Below, piece by piece: positions 1 through 8,196 of a stretch of 16,786 bases of DNA. Source of the stretch: Alphaproteobacteria bacterium MarineAlpha3_Bin3 (lineage in GTDB: Bacteria; Pseudomonadota; Alphaproteobacteria; Rhodospirillales; Casp-alpha2); assembly GCA_002938075.1 (NCBI GenBank), contig PTLK01000018.1:1-16786 (forward strand), given 5' to 3'. A program made the translations under genes and the position numbers. Position 1 is the first letter of the stretch. Every line of letters begins with the position of its first letter. The notes beneath the pieces were generated by a model, which was not told the DNA's origin, ran no database searches, and saw only the letters and a list, made by a program, of their open reading frames with translations.

Positions 1-54
1 CCGAACGAGTGTGATTGCCATCACTGCCAGGACGCCGATAAAAAGGCAGGTTAA
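1..54 (+). CDS. 3' end of an unidentified upstream gene (partial)
   Basis: Frame 1 is open from the window edge to a TAA at 52-54 and encodes PNECDCHHCQDADKKAG. A strong terminator begins about 30 nt after this stop, which is where a gene end would be expected. The other two forward frames fit the terminator less well: one stops within a few codons, the other runs straight through it. The tail holds a CxCxxC cluster with two His, so it could bind metal. The protein family cannot be recognised from 17 residues, and the reading frame itself is an inference. Confidence 0.4.
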   Translation, partial: PNECDCHHCQDADKKAG

Positions 55-84
55 AGGCGAATCGCTGCCCAAAAGCAGTTTTAG

Positions 85-105
85 GCCCTTCGAAGGGCTT
101 TTTTT
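85..105 (+). terminator. Rho-independent terminator
   Basis: A perfect 14-base palindrome, GCCCTTCGAAGGGC (85-98), is followed at once by seven T (99-105). It probably ends the transcript of the gene whose last codons lie at 1-54. It sits only 23 bp before the histidine kinase start, so the kinase is either read through or uses a very close promoter. Confidence 0.8.
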
Positions 106-128
106 GTCTGTTCCGGGAAGGGCGGCAG

Positions 129-1616
129 ATGTTTCGGCTTCTTCGATATTACTCCTTTTCCAGCGGCCTGGCCCTGCTGGCGGTGGCGTTGGTGTTGACC
201 GCCGTATACCGGAATAATGCCCTCGACAGTCTGGTTGATGCGGTGGAAAAGGAAAACGTCACCATGTCGCGGGCCTTCGCCAACGCCATCTGGACGCGGT
301 TCGCGGACTATGTGACGCTCAACGCCCCCCGCGACAAGGACGCCTTGAAGGCGCGGCCGGAAACCACGGAAATTCACGATATAGCCAAGGGTTTGGTGGC
401 GGGGCTGAGCGTGGTCAAGATCAAGATATACCGCCTCGACGGCCTGACCGTTTATTCCTCTGATTTTTCCGATATCGGCGCAGATGAAAGCCATAACCCG
501 GATTCCACCAAAACCGCGGCCAAGGGAACGCCGGCCAACAAATTCGGTTTTCGCAAGACTTTCATGGGCATCAACGGCCCCCTCAAGGACCGTTACATCA
601 TCGAATCCTATCTTCCCATCCTGGGCAAAAGCGGCGCCGTCGAGGGCGTTTTCGAGCTTTATTCCGACGCCACCGCCCGCGTCGCCGCCGTCACCAACGA
701 CGTGAAATGGCTTTCCATCGGCCTGGTGGGGACCTTTGGCCTGCTTTACGGCGTTCTCTTCATCATCGTTCGGCGCGCCGACAAGATCATCAAGCGCCAG
801 TATTCGGACCTCCACCACGAGGTCGGCGAGCGCCTGACGGCGGAACAAAAGCTCAGGCAAGCTTTGCAGGACGCCGAATACGCCAACAAGGCGAAAAGCG
901 AGTTCCTGGCCCATATGAGCCACGAGTTGCGCACGCCTTTGAATTCGATCATCGGCTTCGCCGAGACCATGAGCCATGAGATGTTCGGCAAGCTGGGCGA
1001 CCCCAAATACCGAGAATACGCCAACGACATTCACCGTTCCGGCAACCATTTATTGGAACTCATCAACGAGGTCCTCGACGTTTCCAAGGTCGAGGCCGGG
1101 GCCATGGAAATGAACGAGGACGACGTCGATTTGGCTGCCATGATGAAGGAATGCGCGGCCCTGATGAAGGACGGGGCGAGGAAGGTCGAGATCGAATTGC
1201 GCGTGTCTATCCCTAAGAATTTGCCTGAGTTTCGCGGCGACAGCCGCCGGCTGAAGCAGATTTTCCTCAACCTGCTGTCCAACGCCATCAAGTTCACCCC
1301 GGCCGGCGGCCGTATCACCCTGGATGCCAGCATCAAAGACGGCGGCGGCCTGAAGATCGCCGTCGCCGATACCGGCATCGGCATCGAACCCGGCGACCTG
1401 AGCCGCATCCTGCTGCCGTTCGAGCAGATCGAGGACCGCATGAAGCACACCACCCAGGGCACCGGTCTAGGGCTGGCGCTGTCCAAGTCGCTGACCGAAC
1501 TGCACGGCGGCACACTGTCGCTGGAAAGCAAGCCCAGCGTCGGCACCACGGTGACGCTGCGCTTCCCGCCCGAACGCACCCTGGTCACCCAGCCGCGATT
1601 GCCCCTGCACCCTTAA
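129..1616 (+). CDS. Membrane sensor histidine kinase (orphan)
   Basis: This is a 495-residue sensor kinase, expected to autophosphorylate on His and pass the phosphate to a response regulator. One membrane helix lies near residues 11-28 and a second near 194-214. They enclose a periplasmic sensor region of about 165 residues that I cannot assign to a named domain. A short linker (about 217-255) leads to the HisKA domain, with phospho-acceptor His265 in the motif AHMSHELRTP. The HATPase_c domain follows: N box around N381/N385 (NLLSNAIKF), G1 box DTGIG at 414-418, and G2 box GTGLGL at 444-449. All key residues are present, so it should be active. There is no receiver domain, and no response regulator lies nearby. 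The start ATG follows a GGGAAGGG-rich ribosome site. Kinase activity is well supported; the signal and partner are unknown. Confidence 0.9.
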   Translation: MFRLLRYYSFSSGLALLAVALVLTAVYRNNALDSLVDAVEKENVTMSRAFANAIWTRFADYVTLNAPRDKDALKARPETTEIHDIAKGLVAGLSVVKIKIYRLDGLTVYSSDFSDIGADESHNPDSTKTAAKGTPANKFGFRKTFMGINGPLKDRYIIESYLPILGKSGAVEGVFELYSDATARVAAVTNDVKWLSIGLVGTFGLLYGVLFIIVRRADKIIKRQYSDLHHEVGERLTAEQKLRQALQDAEYANKAKSEFLAHMSHELRTPLNSIIGFAETMSHEMFGKLGDPKYREYANDIHRSGNHLLELINEVLDVSKVEAGAMEMNEDDVDLAAMMKECAALMKDGARKVEIELRVSIPKNLPEFRGDSRRLKQIFLNLLSNAIKFTPAGGRITLDASIKDGGGLKIAVADTGIGIEPGDLSRILLPFEQIEDRMKHTTQGTGLGLALSKSLTELHGGTLSLESKPSVGTTVTLRFPPERTLVTQPRLPLHP

Positions 1617-1652
1617 AGCCCAAACAGGCCGCCAGCACCGCCCGCCGCCGCA

Positions 1653-1681
1653 TTGACAGAGGGCCCGGGGGACTCTATCTC
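1653..1681 (+). promoter_or_regulatory. Predicted sigma-70 promoter of secA
   Basis: TTGACAG (1653-1659) is followed after 14 nt by TCTATCTC (1674-1681). This fits the alphaproteobacterial pattern TTGACGS, 10-14 nt, GCTANAWC with only a few mismatches. Transcription would start near 1688, giving a leader of roughly 58 nt before secA. The 129-bp gap between kinase and secA holds no other evident feature. Confidence 0.55.
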
Positions 1682-1745
1682 TTTCCGGATTCGTATTGTC
1701 GGCATGGGGCGGCTGTTTCCTTCGCCTTTTCAAGGGTATCATTGA

Positions 1746-4478
1746 ATGTTCGAAGCCATTGCCAAGCGCCTGTTTGGCTCCGCCAACGAGCGCTTCCTGA
1801 ACGGACTCGGCCAGGACGTCGACGCCATCAACGCCCTTGAGCCGTCATTGGAGGCGCTCGACGACGAGGACCTGCGCGCCCGCACCCCGTGGCTCAAAAA
1901 GCGCCTGGCCGACGGCGAAGAGCTTGACGACCTGCTGGTCGATGCCTTCGCCACCGTCCGCGAGGCGTCCAAGCGCACCCTCGGCCAGCGCCCCTTCGAC
2001 GTGCAGCTCTTGGGCGGCATGGTGCTGCACCAGGGGATGATTTCGGAAATGAAGACCGGCGAGGGCAAGACCCTGGTCGCCACCATGCCCGTCTACCTGA
2101 ACGCGCTCGGCGGCGGCGGCGTGCACGTGGTCACCGTCAACGATTACCTGGCCCAGCGCGACGCCGATTGGATGGGCGAGATTTACCAGTTTCTGGGCCT
2201 CAGCGTCGGTGTCATCAAGCACGGCCTGGACGACGAGGAACGCCAGGCGGCCTACGGTTGCGACGTCACCTACGGCACCAACAACGAGCTCGGATTCGAT
2301 TACCTGCGCGACAACATGAAGTTCCGGCTCGAGGACATGGTGCAGCGGCTGTTTTCCTACGCCATCGTCGACGAAGTCGACAGCATCCTCGTCGACGAGG
2401 CGCGCACACCGCTGATCATCTCGGGCCCGACCGAGGACGTGTCGGACCTCTACAACGCCATCGACAAGCTGATCCCCAAGCTCGAGGCCGACGACTACGA
2501 AAAGGACGAGAAGGCCCGCGCCGTGACCCTGACCGAACAAGGCACCGAGCGCATCGAGAAAATGTTGAAGGACACCGGCCTGATAGAAGAAGGCAACCTT
2601 TACGATATCGTCAACGTGTCGCTGGTCCACCACGCCAACCAGGCGCTGCGCGCGCATAAGCTGTTCGCGCTGGACACCGATTACATCGTCAAGGACAACA
2701 AGGTCATCATCATCGACGAATTCACCGGACGCATGATGGAGGGCCGGCGCTATTCGGAAGGCCTGCATCAGGCGCTGGAAGCCAAGGAAGGGGTCGAGGT
2801 CCAGTTCGAAAACCAGACCCTGGCCTCGATCACCTTCCAGAACTATTTCCGGCTTTACCCGAAGCTCGCCGGGATGACCGGCACGGCGATGACAGAAGCC
2901 GGCGAATTCGCCGAGATCTACGGCCTCGAGGTGATCGAGGTTCCGACCGACCTGCCTTGCGTGCGCGACGACATGGACGACGAGGTCTATCGCACGGTGA
3001 CCGAAAAGGACACCGCCATCATCGAGCTCATCGGCGATTGTCAGGCCCGTAAGCAGCCGGTGCTGGTCGGCACTATCAGCATCGAAAAATCGGAGGAACT
3101 GTCCGAGTTGCTGAAGAAAAGGAATATCACCCACAACGTGCTCAACGCGCGTTACCACGAACAGGAAGCCAACATCATCGCCCAGGCGGGGGCGCCGGGC
3201 GGCGTCACCATCGCCACCAACATGGCCGGGCGCGGCACCGACATCCAGCTCGGCGGCAACCTCGACATGCGCATCGCCCAGGAGATCAACGACCCGAAGG
3301 ATTCCGAGGCCTTCGCCAAGGCCGCCGAGCTTATCCGCGGCGAGGTCGAAGGCAAAAAGAAAATCGTCATCGACGCCGGTGGGCTGATGGTGATCGGCAC
3401 CGAACGCCACGAAAGCCGCCGCATCGATAATCAGCTCCGCGGCCGGTCTGGGCGCCAGGGCGACCCGGGGGCGTCGAAGTTCTTCCTGTCGCTGGAAGAC
3501 GACTTGATGCGGATTTTCGGGTCCGAGCGCATCGACAGCATGTTGCAGAAGCTGGGCCTGGAGGAAGGCGAGGCAATCATCCATCCCTGGGTCAACAAGG
3601 CGCTCGAAAAGGCGCAACAGAAGGTCGAGGCACGCAACTTCGAAATCCGCAAGAACCTGCTGAAGTTCGACGACGTCATGAACGACCAGCGCAAGGTCAT
3701 CTACGAACAGCGCAAGGAGTTGATGGCCACCGAGGACGTTTCCGAGGACATCACCGGCATGCGCCATCAGGTCATCGAGGACCTGGTGGCCCGGTGCATC
3801 CCGGAAAAGGCCTATGCGGAACAGTGGGACACGGATTCGCTGCATGAAGAGACGTTGCGGGTTTTCGGCCTCGATTTGCCGATCACCGACTGGGCCAAGG
3901 AAGAAGGCATCGCCGACGAGGAAATCCTGGAGCGGCTATCGAAGGCGGTCGAGGAACGCATGGCCGCCAAGACCGCCGCCTACGGGCCCGAGATCATGCG
4001 CGACGTCGAAAAAAGCCTCCTGTTGCAGCTCTTGGACCAGCTTTGGAAGGACCACCTGCTGAGCCTCGACCATTTGCGCCAGGGCATCGGGCTGCGCGCC
4101 TATGCGCAGAAGGACCCGCTCAATGAATACAAGCGCGAGGCCTTCCATCTGTTCGACGACATGCTGAACATGCTGCGCGAGCGGGTGACTCAGGTGCTGG
4201 CCCATGTGGAGTTGGAAGTCGCCCCCGACGAGGCTTTGTTCCAGCAGTCCCCGCAACAGGTGACCGAAACCCGCCAGGACCCGGCTTTCGTCGGCGAGGC
4301 CGCCTTCGCCGGCGGAGACGGCGAGGAAGCGTTGGCGTTGGCCCCAGTCATGCGCCGCCAGGCCGCCGAAACCGTCGACCCGGACGACCCTGCCACCTGG
4401 GGCCGGGTGTCGCGCAATGCCGCGTGCCCCTGCAATTCGGGACGCAAGTACAAGCATTGCCACGGCAAGGTGGTGTAA
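1746..4478 (+). CDS. secA: Preprotein translocase ATPase SecA
   Basis: SecA is the cytosolic motor that binds preproteins and pushes them through the SecYEG channel by ATP hydrolysis. The 910 residues match the usual proteobacterial length. Visible motifs are the Walker A loop MKTGEGKT (102-109), the Walker B/DEAD-type DEVD (209-212), the DEAR motif (217-220), and the second motor domain with GRGTD and [13 protein letters not shown]. The C-terminus is the zinc-binding SecB-interacting tail, with Cys894, Cys896, Cys905 and His906, all intact. The start ATG has an AAGGG about 10 nt upstream and matches the conserved N-terminus. A predicted promoter lies in the preceding gap. The gene converges on the downstream minus-strand methyltransferase with a 19-bp gap; no clear T-tailed terminator is seen there. 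Confidence 0.98.
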   Translation: MFEAIAKRLFGSANERFLNGLGQDVDAINALEPSLEALDDEDLRARTPWLKKRLADGEELDDLLVDAFATVREASKRTLGQRPFDVQLLGGMVLHQGMISEMKTGEGKTLVATMPVYLNALGGGGVHVVTVNDYLAQRDADWMGEIYQFLGLSVGVIKHGLDDEERQAAYGCDVTYGTNNELGFDYLRDNMKFRLEDMVQRLFSYAIVDEVDSILVDEARTPLIISGPTEDVSDLYNAIDKLIPKLEADDYEKDEKARAVTLTEQGTERIEKMLKDTGLIEEGNLYDIVNVSLVHHANQALRAHKLFALDTDYIVKDNKVIIIDEFTGRMMEGRRYSEGLHQALEAKEGVEVQFENQTLASITFQNYFRLYPKLAGMTGTAMTEAGEFAEIYGLEVIEVPTDLPCVRDDMDDEVYRTVTEKDTAIIELIGDCQARKQPVLVGTISIEKSEELSELLKKRNITHNVLNARYHEQEANIIAQAGAPGGVTIATNMAGRGTDIQLGGNLDMRIAQEINDPKDSEAFAKAAELIRGEVEGKKKIVIDAGGLMVIGTERHESRRIDNQLRGRSGRQGDPGASKFFLSLEDDLMRIFGSERIDSMLQKLGLEEGEAIIHPWVNKALEKAQQKVEARNFEIRKNLLKFDDVMNDQRKVIYEQRKELMATEDVSEDITGMRHQVIEDLVARCIPEKAYAEQWDTDSLHEETLRVFGLDLPITDWAKEEGIADEEILERLSKAVEERMAAKTAAYGPEIMRDVEKSLLLQLLDQLWKDHLLSLDHLRQGIGLRAYAQKDPLNEYKREAFHLFDDMLNMLRERVTQVLAHVELEVAPDEALFQQSPQQVTETRQDPAFVGEAAFAGGDGEEALALAPVMRRQAAETVDPDDPATWGRVSRNAACPCNSGRKYKHCHGKVV

Positions 4479-4497
4479 AGGCGCTTATGCGGCGGGC

Positions 4498-5202
4498 TTA
4501 GTCTCCGCCGTCGACTTCCAGCACGGCGATGATGTTGGCCGTCCAGACCACCGGCGTGGTGGTCAGAATCCTCGACAGAACCCCATGCAGGCAGTCCTCG
4601 GCTAGGCGCCGAAACGGGCTGCCGCGGCGTTGCGGCAGGAAGGCCCGCGTCTTGTATCCGGCCGCCAGTCCCAACTGCTCCAGGCTTTGCGCCGTATAGG
4701 CGCTTTGGTGTGTAAGGTCGGCGAACTGATGGATGCCGCCCCACGGTGACCCCATGTTAGGCACCCGGACGACGACCAGCCCGCCGGGCCGAAGCACGTC
4801 TTTGATCTTCTTTAGAAGCCTGACGCCTTCGGCGGCGGGGAAATGCTCCAAAACGTCCAGCATCACCACCCGGTCGAAGGGTTCTCTGGCCCCGGCGCCG
4901 TCCAGGTAATCCCAAAGGTCGCCGACGGTCACGTGGGCCGCCAGCCCCGGCTCCATGACCCGGACCGCTTCCGGGTCCTGTTCGACGCCATGAAAGCGGG
5001 TGACACCCTTGTGATTCAGATAGGACAGGAATTCGCCGGTGCCGGAACCGATTTCGAGAACCGAGGTCCCGGGCCCGCACCGGGCCGGAACCCAGAATTC
5101 CCGGTCGTACCATTTGACGTGCTTGTCCTTCAGCACCGGCGTCTGGTAACGCTTGAAGGCGGCATAGACCTTATAGAAATCCTCAGGCTTTTCGATAGCC
5201 AT
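4498..5202 (-). CDS. Class I SAM-dependent methyltransferase
   Basis: This 234-residue protein is a Methyltransf_11/23-type enzyme that moves a methyl group from S-adenosylmethionine to an unidentified acceptor. Motif I is LEIGSGTG (49-56), with the acidic VEQD that follows at 73-76. Motif IV-like LDVLEHFP (115-122) and the post-motif LRPGGLVVVRVPN are clear. The longest frame begins at a TTG at 5256, but the ATG at 5202 is a better start: it has an AGGGG upstream and gives an N-terminus of normal size. The C-terminal half (PNMGSPWGGIHQFADLTHQSAYT) resembles methyltransferases found in polysaccharide clusters. Together with the adjacent FkbM gene this suggests glycan modification, but the acceptor is inference. 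It is transcribed divergently from the FkbM gene, with 173 bp between them. Confidence 0.85.
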   Translation of the reverse strand: MAIEKPEDFYKVYAAFKRYQTPVLKDKHVKWYDREFWVPARCGPGTSVLEIGSGTGEFLSYLNHKGVTRFHGVEQDPEAVRVMEPGLAAHVTVGDLWDYLDGAGAREPFDRVVMLDVLEHFPAAEGVRLLKKIKDVLRPGGLVVVRVPNMGSPWGGIHQFADLTHQSAYTAQSLEQLGLAAGYKTRAFLPQRRGSPFRRLAEDCLHGVLSRILTTTPVVWTANIIAVLEVDGGD

Positions 5203-5375
5203 GATTTTTCGCACCCCTTTGGCAGGAAACCTTATCGAAACGCCGGACGGTTGCAACCGTTCCCCGCTTTCAGGTTACCGCCGGGCCGGGAAACTAGCGG
5301 ATGAAACGGGCCCAGGGTTCGGGGTAGACTATCCTTTCGATTTAACCCTGCCCGACGCCACCGACTTTATACCCC

Positions 5376-6185
5376 ATGACCAAGCTTTTCGCGCGATTCC
5401 TGGTGGCCCTCGTCAATCTGGCGACGGTGTTCTTAAGCCGATGGCGGAAACTGACCGTCCGGGCCCGGGTCCACGACGGGCTGGCGCCGCAAACCACCGT
5501 CACCGTCAACGGCGTCGACCTGACACTGCTGGTCCCCGACCGCACGTCCGTCTATTGGTCCCGGCACGGGTTCGACAGCGAGCCTAATACGCTGTCCTGG
5601 ATCGATAGATTCGGCGCCGGCGACGTCTTTTACGACATCGGCGCCAATATCGGCGCCTATACCCTCTATGCGGCCAAGGCGCGTTCGGTCCCGGTGGTCG
5701 CCTTTGAGCCGAACCCGTTCTCGTACCGGGTACTGGTCCATAACCTTCACCTCAACGCGGTCACCGACCAGGTGTTGCCGCTTTGCCTGGCCGCCGGCGC
5801 CGATACCGAGGCGACAGTGCTGTCCCTAAACGGCATCGAGGCCGGCTCCGTCGGCCACACCATCGCCGCTGGCCGGCCGGACGCAAACGGCATTGGCCTC
5901 CAGGTCCTGGCCTTCCGCCTCGACGACCTTGCGGCGATCGAGGGAATCCCCGCCCCGACCCATGTTAAAATAGACGTCGACGGCATCGAGGCGGCGATCC
6001 TGGAAGGCGCAAAGTCGCTGCTTTCCGGGCCGGGGGTGAAGTCGGTCTTGATCGAGATGTTGACCCATGACGACGCGGCACAGGCACGGATAACGTCGCT
6101 GTTGGGGGAATGCGGGCTCAAGCCCGTCGATTTACCGGACGACGGCTCCGACAACCGCCTTTTCACCCACGTCACCCGCGCCTAG
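5376..6185 (+). CDS. FkbM family methyltransferase
   Basis: The 269 residues carry an FkbM-type SAM-dependent O-methyltransferase domain. It shows the SAM-binding motif DVFYDIGANIGAYT (83-96, with Asp87), the acidic ribose-binding motif AFEPNP (109-114), and the family hallmark IDVDGIEAAILEGAKSLL near residues 199-216. An N-terminal stretch (about 5-21) is hydrophobic and could anchor it loosely to the membrane. FkbM enzymes methylate sugars or other hydroxyls in glycans, glycolipids and antibiotics; the acceptor here is unknown. No clear Shine-Dalgarno sequence precedes the ATG, so the exact start is slightly uncertain. Its stop is only 8 bp from the stop of the convergent GDP-fucose-synthase-like gene, consistent with a small surface-glycan cluster on both strands. 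Confidence 0.88.
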   Translation: MTKLFARFLVALVNLATVFLSRWRKLTVRARVHDGLAPQTTVTVNGVDLTLLVPDRTSVYWSRHGFDSEPNTLSWIDRFGAGDVFYDIGANIGAYTLYAAKARSVPVVAFEPNPFSYRVLVHNLHLNAVTDQVLPLCLAAGADTEATVLSLNGIEAGSVGHTIAAGRPDANGIGLQVLAFRLDDLAAIEGIPAPTHVKIDVDGIEAAILEGAKSLLSGPGVKSVLIEMLTHDDAAQARITSLLGECGLKPVDLPDDGSDNRLFTHVTRA

Positions 6186-6193
6186 ACAACCCG

Positions 6194-7147
6194 TCAGGCG
6201 ACGTTTTCAAGATACCATTGATAGGCCCTGGCCAGGCCGTCCTCGAGGCTTGTCGTTGCCTTCCATCCGAGGGCGGCGAAGCGGGCCGCGTCCAGGGTCT
6301 TGGAAGGCATGCCGTCGGGTTTTGCGGCGTCGAAAACCAATTTGCCCTCAAAGCCAACCACCCTGGCCACGGCTTCGGCCAGTTCGCGGATGCTGATCAC
6401 CGCCCCCGGCCCGATGTTCAACGCCCGATCATCGGAATAGTGCCGCATCTGGAACACCAGGGCGTCGGCGGCATCGTCGACGTAAAGGAACTCTCGCACC
6501 GGTTTGCCGCTGCCCCAGACGGTCATCGCCGGGCGGCCTTCGGTCTTGGCGGCATGGGCCTTCATCAACAGCGCGCCGACGACGTGGGAGTCCTCGGGGT
6601 CGAAATTATCGCCGGGACCGTACATGTTGAGGGGCTGGCAGGAAATGAAGTCGCAGCCGTATTGGCGGCGGTAGGCCTGGCACAGCTTGATGCCGGCGAT
6701 CTTGGCGATGGCCGACATTTCGTTGGTCGGTTCCAGTGGCCCCGTCAACAAGCAGTCTTCGGGAGTCGGTTGCGGCGCTTCGCGGGGATAGACGCATGCG
6801 GCGCTCAGAAACAGGAGCTTTTCGACACCGCTCCGCCAGGCGCCATGGATGACGTTGGCTTCGATGGCCAAGTTGTCGTAGATGAATTCCGCCGGCCGGG
6901 TGTCGTTGGCCATAATGCCGCCGACGGTGGCGGCAGCCAGGAACACGGTTTCGGGTTTCTCCGCCTCCATCCAGGCCTCGACCTCGGCCTGGCGGCGCAA
7001 ATCCAGTTCCTTGCTGGTCGCCTTGAAGATTTTACAATCTTCGGATTGCAGACGGCGCATCAGGGCCGAACCGACCATGCCGCCGTGGCCGCTGATCCAG
7101 ACCCGCTTTCCGGCCAGTGAATAAAGCGGTTTGGTGGAATCAGTCAT
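6194..7147 (-). CDS. GDP-L-fucose synthase-like extended SDR with altered active site
   Basis: The 317 residues align along their whole length with GDP-L-fucose synthase (GDP-4-keto-6-deoxymannose 3,5-epimerase/4-reductase, WcaG/Fcl). The NADP-binding motif is SGHGGMVG (19-26). LAAATVGGI, YDNLAIEANVIH, LLTGPLEPTNE, AIAKIAGIKLC and YGPGDNF are all typical. The active site is odd. The usual GSSC becomes SAAC (115-118), and the usual YAIAK becomes SAIAK (145-149). The catalytic Ser and Tyr of the SDR triad are therefore both missing, while Lys149 remains. The Cys (118) and His (188) equivalent to those assigned to epimerisation in the E. coli enzyme are kept. It follows accA with a 7-bp gap and is probably co-transcribed. 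No strong ribosome site was seen. It may be an epimerase only, a neofunctionalised SDR, or inactive; I therefore withhold the gene symbol. Confidence 0.88.
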   Translation of the reverse strand: MTDSTKPLYSLAGKRVWISGHGGMVGSALMRRLQSEDCKIFKATSKELDLRRQAEVEAWMEAEKPETVFLAAATVGGIMANDTRPAEFIYDNLAIEANVIHGAWRSGVEKLLFLSAACVYPREAPQPTPEDCLLTGPLEPTNEMSAIAKIAGIKLCQAYRRQYGCDFISCQPLNMYGPGDNFDPEDSHVVGALLMKAHAAKTEGRPAMTVWGSGKPVREFLYVDDAADALVFQMRHYSDDRALNIGPGAVISIRELAEAVARVVGFEGKLVFDAAKPDGMPSKTLDAARFAALGWKATTSLEDGLARAYQWYLENVA

Positions 7148-7154
7148 GGCAAAA

Positions 7155-8111
7155 CTAACTTAACCCCTTGGAACCCATTTCCAGGTATTTCTCGCGCCGC
7201 CGGGCCTTCAACACCTCGCCGGCGATCCCCGCCAGATCGCCAAGCGCGTCCTCGATGGCGGCGCCGACGGCGGCGATGGCGGCCTGTTTGTCTCGGTGCG
7301 CCCCGCCCAGGGGCTCGGCGATGATCCTGTCGATGACGCCCAGCTTCAACAGGTCGTCCGCGGTCAGCTTCAGGGCCTCGGCGGCCTCGATGGCCTTGTC
7401 GCCGTCGCGCCACAGGATCGAGGCGCAGCCTTCCGGGGAAATCACCGAATAAATGGCGTGTTCCTGCATCAACACCGTGTTAGCGGCGGTCAGCGCCATG
7501 GCCCCGCCTGACCCGCCTTCGCCGATGATGACGCTGATCAGCGCCACCTTGAGGCCGATACAGGTTTCGACGCTGCGCGCGATGGCTTCCGCCTGGCCGC
7601 GGGCTTCGGCGTCGACGCCGGGATAGGCGCCGGGGGTGTCGACCAGGGTGATCACCGGCAGGCCGAAGCGGTCTCCCAGTTTCATCAGCCGTTGCGCCTT
7701 GCGGTAGCCTTCGGGCCGGGCCATGCCGAAATTGTGCTTCACGCGGCCGTCGGTATCGGCGCCTTTTTCGGTGCCGATGACGACCAACGAGGCACCGTTG
7801 AAACGCCCCAGACCACCGATCACCGCCGGGTCTTCGGCGAACAGCCGGTCGCCGGCCAAGGGCGTGAAGTCCTCGATCAGGGCGGTGACGTAATCGAGGG
7901 CATGGGGGCGGTCGTGATGCCGGGCCACCTGGGTCTTTTGCCACGGCGTCAGCTTCGCATAGGTCTGCGCCAGAAGCTTGCCGACCTTGGCCTGAAGCTC
8001 CGAAACCTGGTCGGCGATATTGACGCCTTCGGACCCGGGCTGGTGGCGAAGTTCCTCGATCTTGCCCTCAAGCTCGGCAATCGGCTTCTCGAAATCGAGG
8101 TAGTTGTGCAT
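7155..8111 (-). CDS. accA: Acetyl-CoA carboxylase carboxyltransferase subunit alpha
   Basis: AccA pairs with AccD to transfer the carboxyl group from carboxybiotin to acetyl-CoA, making malonyl-CoA for fatty acid synthesis in the cytosol. The 318-residue length is normal. Recognisable blocks include the N-terminal helical [63 protein letters not shown], the oxyanion-type GEGGSGGA, and [12 protein letters not shown]. No accD, accB or accC lies in the window, which is common because these genes are scattered. The ATG is preceded by a C-rich stretch without a Shine-Dalgarno sequence. A promoter-like pair of boxes ends only about 6 nt before it, so the mRNA may be leaderless. The GDP-fucose-synthase-like gene follows closely. 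Confidence 0.97.
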   Translation of the reverse strand: MHNYLDFEKPIAELEGKIEELRHQPGSEGVNIADQVSELQAKVGKLLAQTYAKLTPWQKTQVARHHDRPHALDYVTALIEDFTPLAGDRLFAEDPAVIGGLGRFNGASLVVIGTEKGADTDGRVKHNFGMARPEGYRKAQRLMKLGDRFGLPVITLVDTPGAYPGVDAEARGQAEAIARSVETCIGLKVALISVIIGEGGSGGAMALTAANTVLMQEHAIYSVISPEGCASILWRDGDKAIEAAEALKLTADDLLKLGVIDRIIAEPLGGAHRDKQAAIAAVGAAIEDALGDLAGIAGEVLKARRREKYLEMGSKGLS

Positions 8112-8117
8112 GGGGGG

Positions 8118-8144
8118 TGTCTAACACAGTACGGCAACCGGCAA
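8118..8144 (-). promoter_or_regulatory. Predicted promoter of accA, almost abutting the start codon
   Basis: On the minus strand, TTGCCGG (8138-8144) is followed after 12 nt by GTTAGACA (8118-8125). This is near the alphaproteobacterial TTGACGS/GCTANAWC pattern. The -10 box ends 6 nt before the accA ATG, so transcription would begin at or very near the A of the start codon. The -35 box overlaps the tail of the upstream terminator. Confidence 0.35.
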
Positions 8145-8177
8145 AAGCGAGGGGCGGCAGGGTATCCCCGCCGCCCT
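8143..8177 (-). terminator. Probable terminator of the malyl-CoA lyase gene
   Basis: An inverted repeat GGGCGGC (8152-8158)/GCCGCCC (8170-8176) has an inner GGG/CCC pair. On the minus strand it is followed by TCGCTTTT. The T tract is short (four T), so termination may be partial. It lies directly after the lyase stop and before accA, suggesting separate transcription units. Confidence 0.5.
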
Positions 8178-8196
8178 AAAATCTTGGCCCGCGCAA

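Noticed and set aside
81..1049. 322-codon minus-strand open frame opposite the histidine kinase
   Set aside because: Runs through the upstream terminator and lacks any recognisable domain; the kinase motifs are complete on the plus strand.
1845..3845. Long open frame (666 codons) on the minus strand opposite secA
   Set aside because: Composition is His/Val/Asp/Leu-rich, typical of the antisense of a GC-rich gene; no family motifs, and the secA reading on the other strand is unambiguous.
4491..4509. Bidirectional terminator between secA and the convergent methyltransferase
   Set aside because: Only a 5-bp GGCGG/CCGCC stem with a 9-nt loop and no T tract on either strand, and it overlaps the methyltransferase stop.
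5203..5256. 18-codon N-terminal extension of the class I methyltransferase
   Set aside because: It begins with TTG and has no ribosome site; the ATG at 5202 is better placed.
6110..7120. 336-codon plus-strand open frame opposite the GDP-fucose-synthase-like gene
   Set aside because: It overlaps the end of the FkbM gene and looks like antisense composition; the minus strand has full SDR motifs.
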